The notes under the pieces are model-generated. The model searched no databases and had not been told where the DNA came from. It saw only the letters and a program-made list of their open reading frames with translations. Shown here one piece after another: positions 59,922 through 64,000 of a stretch of DNA of 64,000 bases (its first letter is position 1; each line of letters opens with the position of its first letter). The position numbers were made by a program, and so were the translations under genes. The DNA is taken from positions 1 through 64,000 of the forward strand of contig JACKPW010000015.1 in NCBI GenBank assembly GCA_024233215.1, read 5' to 3'. Origin of the DNA: Verrucomicrobiales bacterium. Lineage in GTDB: Bacteria; Verrucomicrobiota; Verrucomicrobiia; Limisphaerales; J093.

Positions 59922-62900
59922 GGTGGCGGGTTGCCGGGCGCTCCGCGCTGGTTCAACCAGGCCCGAAGGTGCCCGCCGGAGACGACGAACACAAGGTCGG
60001 GTCGGCCGTCCGCGTTCAAGTCGCGGACCGAGAGGTCGCGCACCTCGTCGTCGATCACCAGACCGCTCTGCGCTCCGGCCAGCGGCGTGAACCCTCCCCG
60101 TCCATTGCCCTGAAGCACCAGGCCGATTCCGCCGTCCAGGCGGCCGACATAGTGGCTGTAGCTGTAGTCGTTCTGTCCGATGACCAGGTCGAGGGTGCCG
60201 TTGTCGTCCAGGTCCACCAGAGCCAGGTCGCGGGCGGGGGCGATCTGCGCCGGCGGCGGCAGCGGGACGGAGCGGAAACGACGGCGGGACTCGTTGATCA
60301 GGATGACGGACTCAAGCGTATTCGCTTCGCGGACGGTGCACTGGCGCAGACGATCCATGGTGAACAGATCCTCGATGGTTGCGGACGCGAACGCCTCGTG
60401 GGTGGGAATGCGCGAGGACAGCAACGGCATGGCCTGGGTCAGCCGGGCGTAGCCGTCGTGCGGATAGCCGTATTCGCCGATGAAATAGGCCCGCAGCAGG
60501 TTCAACCGGCCGGAGTCGTCCAAATCACCATAAAAGAGCAGCTCCGGTTGGCCCGGCCCGGCCCGTGCCGGGGAGTTCAGGCCGTGGTTTCCCACGACGT
60601 AGTCCAGGTCCCCATCCCCGTCCACGTCACCGGTGGCGATGGCATTCCACCAACCGGTGCGCGGGAGCAGGCCGACCGGCTGCGTCCGATCGATGAGGCT
60701 TCCGCCGCGATTCTCGAACAGGCGCACCGGTCCCCACTCCGCGGTCACCGCCAGGTCCGGCTGTGGATCGCCGATGGAGTCGGCCCACACGGCAGCGGTT
60801 ACCAGGCCCAGTTTCTGCAGCGCGGGGGGCGTGCGGTCCTCGAAGCGGCCCTCCCGGTTGTTCACCCAGAGGCGGCTCTCCCCGGCCAGCGGATACCGGC
60901 CCGGAATCGAGGCGCCCCCGAGGAACAAGTCCAGCGCACCGTCGCCGTCGAGATCTCCCACCGCCAGGCAGCCGGCGCCTTCCGTCGCCGCTGGCAGCGT
61001 TCGTTCGGACACGTCGGTGAGCAACCCGGTGCCGTCGTTCAGATAGAGACGGTGCCGGTAGGACCGGTCACCGGCGGGTTGACGCACGCCGCCCCCGGCC
61101 ACGAACAGGTCGAGGTCGCCGTCGCGGTCGACGTCCAGAAACGCAGCATCCGCGTCCTCGCAATCCTGGTTGGCGGAAATCGCCGGCTGAGGTGGCGGAC
61201 GGAACCCTCCCGACTTCTCGCGGAGGTATAACCGGCTGGCATTGCCGGGGGGCGACGCCACATAGAGGTCGTCCAGGCCGTCCCCGTTGACGTCCCCCCA
61301 GGCCAGTCGCCCGCCGCGTGCGGACAGTTTCCGGGGCAACAACGGCTCCTGCGCGAAGTCGTCGAACGCGGGTTCGCCGAAGGAGACGGAGTCCATCAGG
61401 TCGGAACGTCCAAAGAGGGGAGGGGCCTCGTCGGAGCCGGTGGGTATCGGCGTCGTGGTCTGGGTTTCGGCCGCCGGTTCGGTGAGGGTGTAAAGGCAGT
61501 TTACGGCCAGGTTGGAGACGGTTTGTCGGGCGCCGGAGGGCCAATCCACGGTCAATTCATCAACGCGGCGCGCCGTCCCCAAGCCGAAGTGGGCCAGCGG
61601 TTCGCTGCCGGAGAGCCAGCCGCGGTTGGGGGTGAGGTAGCGCACCTGGGCCTGGTCGCCCGCTCGAATCCGGACGGTCGCGTTCATCCCGTACCGGTTG
61701 CTCCGTTGCCCGCGCAATTGCACACCGATGCGGTTCGCGTCCTGTGACCGGTTCCGGTAGAGACTGACCGGGGCGTCGGCGTTGCTGACGATCAGGTCGA
61801 GATCGCCGTCGCCATCGAAATCGGCCGTTGCGGCTCCCAGGCTGATGCCGCGGCGATCCAGGCCCCACTCCTTTTCCGCATGCTCGAACGTCAGGAAACC
61901 GAGGTTGCGGAAGGCCAGGTTGGTTTCCCGTTGCAGCGCCTGGGACGCCCAGAACTCCGCCCAGGGTTTGGAACCGCCGCCGTACGTGCGGTCGGCGAAG
62001 GCGCCCAGATCACTGTGCTGCACATCCCGCAGCATGCCGTTGCAGAAGAGCACGTCCTGGCGCCCGTCGTTGTCGAAATCCTCGATGCGCGGTCCCCAGG
62101 TCCAGTCGGTGGCGGCCATCCCCAGTTGCCAGGCGACCTCCAGCATCCGGCCGGTACCGGAGTTGAGATAGACTGCGTTGTGCCGGTACTGCGGCGGGTT
62201 GGCCCAGTCCAGGAACCAGGCGCTCTTCGTGACGTCGCCAAGCATCACGTGCCAGCGCTGATGGGTCGAGCCGATCATGTCCGTGACGATCAGGTCCAGC
62301 CGGCCGTCCTGGTCCAGATCCCCCACGTCGGAACTCATCGAGGACCACGGGGTGTGCGGGACCGCCCGGCTGATCACGTCGGAGAAGGTCCCGTCGCGGT
62401 TGTTGCGATAGAGCCGGTCGGGGCCGAAGTAGTCATTGGCCACGTAGAGGTCCGGCCAGCCGTCGGCGTCGAAATCCCACCACTGCGCCGACAGCGTGAA
62501 CCAGGCGCCGTCGATGCCTGCTTGCTTCGTGACTTCAGTGAAGTGCCCGCCGTCGTTGCGGTAGAGATGGTCGTATTGCCCGGCTTCCGTGGGGTAGACC
62601 CGCCCGTCCGGCAGGGTCAGCAGGGCCCAGTATTCGCGGAGTTCCCGGGGGATGGTGGGTTTGCCGTCGACCTGCTCGAAACGGAGTCGCGTTCCCGGCG
62701 GGGGCAGTATGACCGTGGTGGCCAGGTAGCCGTCCAGATCCCCGTCCCGATCCAGGTCCCCGAACGCCATCGTCATGCTGGCCCCGCGGTAATCCAGCCC
62801 GTATTCGTGCGCCTTTTCCGCGAAGCGGGTCTGCCCGTTCGCATTCGCTCCCAGGTTCAGGAACAGCCGGTTCGGGGCGTCGTAGGCGCAGGCGTAAATG

Positions 62901-63370
62901 TCCAGGCGGCCGTCATTGTTCACGTCCACGAACACGGCGCCGGTTCCCCAGAAGTTCGTGTCCGCCACGCGGGTGGCCGCGGTGACGTCCTCGAAACGGA
63001 AGTCCCCGAGGTTGCGAAACAACCGGTTCCCCCCGACCGGACTCGTGACGTAGAAGTCCGGCCGTCCGTCCCCATCATAGTCCCCGGTGCAGACGCCCCC
63101 GTACAGGCTCAGGTGGATCATCTCCTGGATGTGACTGGCGAAGTCCGGGAACGTGAGTTGGAACGACACTCCGGTTTGATCGGAAGGAAGGGCCTCAAAC
63201 AACGGGGTTCCATCGGCACGTGGGTCGGGAGACGCCAGCGCCCGGCTTTGAATCGCGGGAACCGGAGCGGTCGAAGGAGGGGCGGTCCCGGGATGCTCAC
63301 CGCCGCAGACGCCTCCCATGGCCAGCATTAGACAGGAAAAGAAGACCCTGTTGGGTCGAATCAGACGCAT
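59918..63370 (-). CDS. VCBS/FG-GAP-repeat protein with ASPIC/UnbV domain (CRTAC1-like)
   Basis: This 1,150-aa exported protein has a signal peptide ('VFFSCLMLAMGGVCGG') and many calcium-loop repeats of VCBS/FG-GAP type ('DYDGDGRPDFYVT', 'DVNNDGRLDIYAC', 'DLDRDGDLDGYLA', 'DFDGDGDLDLIVS', 'DVDGDGDLDYVVG' and others) forming two propeller-like blocks (~85-550 and ~690-1140). Between them is an ASPIC/UnbV domain ('RIGVQLRGQRSNRYGMNATVRI' by its ends; 'FGLGTARRVDELTVDWPSG'). Such proteins are abundant and extracellular in Verrucomicrobiota; binding or adhesion is likely, the ligand unknown. Start ATG 63370. Its stop overlaps the channel gene start by 4 bp. Confidence 0.9.
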   Translation of the reverse strand: MRLIRPNRVFFSCLMLAMGGVCGGEHPGTAPPSTAPVPAIQSRALASPDPRADGTPLFEALPSDQTGVSFQLTFPDFASHIQEMIHLSLYGGVCTGDYDGDGRPDFYVTSPVGGNRLFRNLGDFRFEDVTAATRVADTNFWGTGAVFVDVNNDGRLDIYACAYDAPNRLFLNLGANANGQTRFAEKAHEYGLDYRGASMTMAFGDLDRDGDLDGYLATTVILPPPGTRLRFEQVDGKPTIPRELREYWALLTLPDGRVYPTEAGQYDHLYRNDGGHFTEVTKQAGIDGAWFTLSAQWWDFDADGWPDLYVANDYFGPDRLYRNNRDGTFSDVISRAVPHTPWSSMSSDVGDLDQDGRLDLIVTDMIGSTHQRWHVMLGDVTKSAWFLDWANPPQYRHNAVYLNSGTGRMLEVAWQLGMAATDWTWGPRIEDFDNDGRQDVLFCNGMLRDVQHSDLGAFADRTYGGGSKPWAEFWASQALQRETNLAFRNLGFLTFEHAEKEWGLDRRGISLGAATADFDGDGDLDLIVSNADAPVSLYRNRSQDANRIGVQLRGQRSNRYGMNATVRIRAGDQAQVRYLTPNRGWLSGSEPLAHFGLGTARRVDELTVDWPSGARQTVSNLAVNCLYTLTEPAAETQTTTPIPTGSDEAPPLFGRSDLMDSVSFGEPAFDDFAQEPLLPRKLSARGGRLAWGDVNGDGLDDLYVASPPGNASRLYLREKSGGFRPPPQPAISANQDCEDADAAFLDVDRDGDLDLFVAGGGVRQPAGDRSYRHRLYLNDGTGLLTDVSERTLPAATEGAGCLAVGDLDGDGALDLFLGGASIPGRYPLAGESRLWVNNREGRFEDRTPPALQKLGLVTAAVWADSIGDPQPDLAVTAEWGPVRLFENRGGSLIDRTQPVGLLPRTGWWNAIATGDVDGDGDLDYVVGNHGLNSPARAGPGQPELLFYGDLDDSGRLNLLRAYFIGEYGYPHDGYARLTQAMPLLSSRIPTHEAFASATIEDLFTMDRLRQCTVREANTLESVILINESRRRFRSVPLPPPAQIAPARDLALVDLDDNGTLDLVIGQNDYSYSHYVGRLDGGIGLVLQGNGRGGFTPLAGAQSGLVIDDEVRDLSVRDLNADGRPDLVFVVSGGHLRAWLNQRGAPGNPPP

Positions 63371-63798
63371 ATGGTTGGGCGCTGCAGGCATCCTTCGCGG
63401 GCAAGCCAACGTCAGTTAAGCAGTTGTTTCCGGGGACCATGCCAGCCGAACTCCAGCCGTTCCATCCCATTGTGTGGAGTGGCTCAGCCGTAGCGATTCA
63501 GTGGGATCGGGAATGGGCAAACCACGAAATACACGAAGCACACGAAAACACTGGGAAAGAACCGCTCGGTGAGCCTGTCCTTAAGGTCACCTGATGATGA
63601 CAAGGGCTCATCGTACCGGCGCAGGGCACTCGGCCAACCCGTTGCTCACTCCTCTTTTCGTGTGTTTCGTGGTTGGACTGAGAATTGTCACGGCTCATCA
63701 GCGTCTCCCCGCGGGTGGCACGTGGAGGGGTGCCACTCGCTTCCTTGGAGCGGAGAATCGTCGAGCATCGGAAGGGTAACCTGCGCTATCCTGAGCCG
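63371..63798. other. Divergent intergenic region with inverted-arm repeat D
   Basis: This 428-bp gap separates the large VCBS gene from the lamin-tail-domain gene. It contains repeat element D (63519-63676). No other gene was recognised. Confidence 0.6.
63519..63676. repeat. Inverted-arm intergenic repeat, element D
   Basis: The left arm (63519-63549) contains ACCACGAAATACACGAAGCA and continues with CACGAAAAC; the right arm (63653-63676) is TTTTCGTGTGTTTCGTGGTT. The arms are reverse complements made of ~10-nt CACGAAA units. The centre, read on the minus strand, contains GGTGACCTTAAGGAC, close to the centre of element C. Confidence 0.75.
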
Positions 63799-64000
63799 AT
63801 GCGATTCGTCTGTCTGACGCTATGCCTGCTGTCGTCCACTGTGGCGCCGGTGGAGGCGCAACCCAGGGTGCGCCTGTCCGAGTTCATGGCGGCGAATTCG
63901 GAAACGCTGGCGGATGAGGACGGCGATTACCCGGACTGGATCGAAATCGAGAATGCGGGATCGGTGGTGGTGGACCTGGCCGGCTGGTCGCTCAGCGATG
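63799..64000 (+). CDS. Secreted lamin-tail-domain protein, N-terminal part (3' partial)
   Basis: The frame opens with ATG 63799 and runs off the window. The first ~20 residues form a signal peptide (MRFVCLTLCLLSSTVAPVEA). The following residues 'VRLSEFMAANSETLADEDGD' and 'YPDWIEIENAG' with 'VDLAGWSLSD' match the lamin tail domain (LTD) that begins many large exported Verrucomicrobial and Planctomycete proteins. The rest lies outside the window, so function cannot be judged. Confidence 0.85.
   Translation, partial: MRFVCLTLCLLSSTVAPVEAQPRVRLSEFMAANSETLADEDGDYPDWIEIENAGSVVVDLAGWSLSD

Noticed and set aside
1..64000. CRISPR arrays, tRNA and rRNA genes.
   Set aside because: No regularly spaced identical repeats with unique spacers and no tRNA- or rRNA-like segments were noticed by eye. 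A tRNAscan or Infernal run would be the decisive check.

Overview
The window looks like a chromosomal segment of a GC-rich bacterium of the Verrucomicrobiota (inference; Limisphaerales/Pedosphaera-like would fit). The basis is the mix of a PEP-CTERM subtilase, a lamin-tail-domain secreted protein, an ASPIC/UnbV VCBS-repeat protein, twin-arginine Gfo/Idh/MocA oxidoreductases, many weak or absent Shine-Dalgarno sites, and several secreted proteins sharing a C-terminal ending of the type 'DL..W....FYR(V/L)R'. No rRNA, tRNA, CRISPR array or phage module was seen.

Layout. 1-12.3 kb: secreted or surface proteins (CBM6-like partial, a DxDxDG-repeat protein, a PEP-CTERM subtilase, an IPT/cohesin protein, a 944-aa IPT-headed protein). 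The IPT/cohesin gene is split by a 2,467-bp insertion sequence (5086-7552) with perfect 18-bp terminal inverted repeats and a 5-bp target duplication; removing it restores one 747-aa frame. 12.5-20 kb: housekeeping (HTH-cupin regulator divergent from threonine dehydrogenase, an esterase, argB, trxA, an FHA protein, carA). 20.3-25.9 kb: ClC transporter, ACT-domain protein, two Gfo/Idh/MocA oxidoreductases, and intergenic repeats.

26.1-35.8 kb (minus strand): the most unusual block. Eight genes, nearly all translationally coupled, encode a GcvH-like lipoyl protein, an aquaglyceroporin fused in frame to a COG0523/CobW GTPase, a small protein resembling the HdrA N-terminus, a two-cluster 4Fe-4S protein, a radical SAM protein, a DUF116-polyprenyl synthetase fusion, a prenyltransferase/terpene-cyclase-repeat protein, and a squalene-hopene-type cyclase with a DxDD motif. 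I infer an isoprenoid or terpenoid pathway coupled to Fe-S and lipoyl redox chemistry. I do not recognise it as a described system.

35.9-48.4 kb (minus strand): a defence island. It is a type I restriction-modification operon (hsdR, hsdM, hsdS) with an inserted DUF4062-ATPase gene and a trailing AAA ATPase, HNH nuclease and second DUF4062 protein.

48.8-64 kb: cysteine desulfurase; the pgk-tpiA-secG operon; a 997-aa putative lipoprotein ending at a strong terminator; a peroxiredoxin; the folate genes pabB-pabC; a potassium-channel-like protein coupled to a large VCBS/ASPIC protein; and the start of a lamin-tail-domain protein that runs off the end. Three kinds of interspersed repeat occur: four inverted-arm elements of about 150-200 bp, two copies of a 108-bp element, and a palindromic motif inside the insertion sequence.
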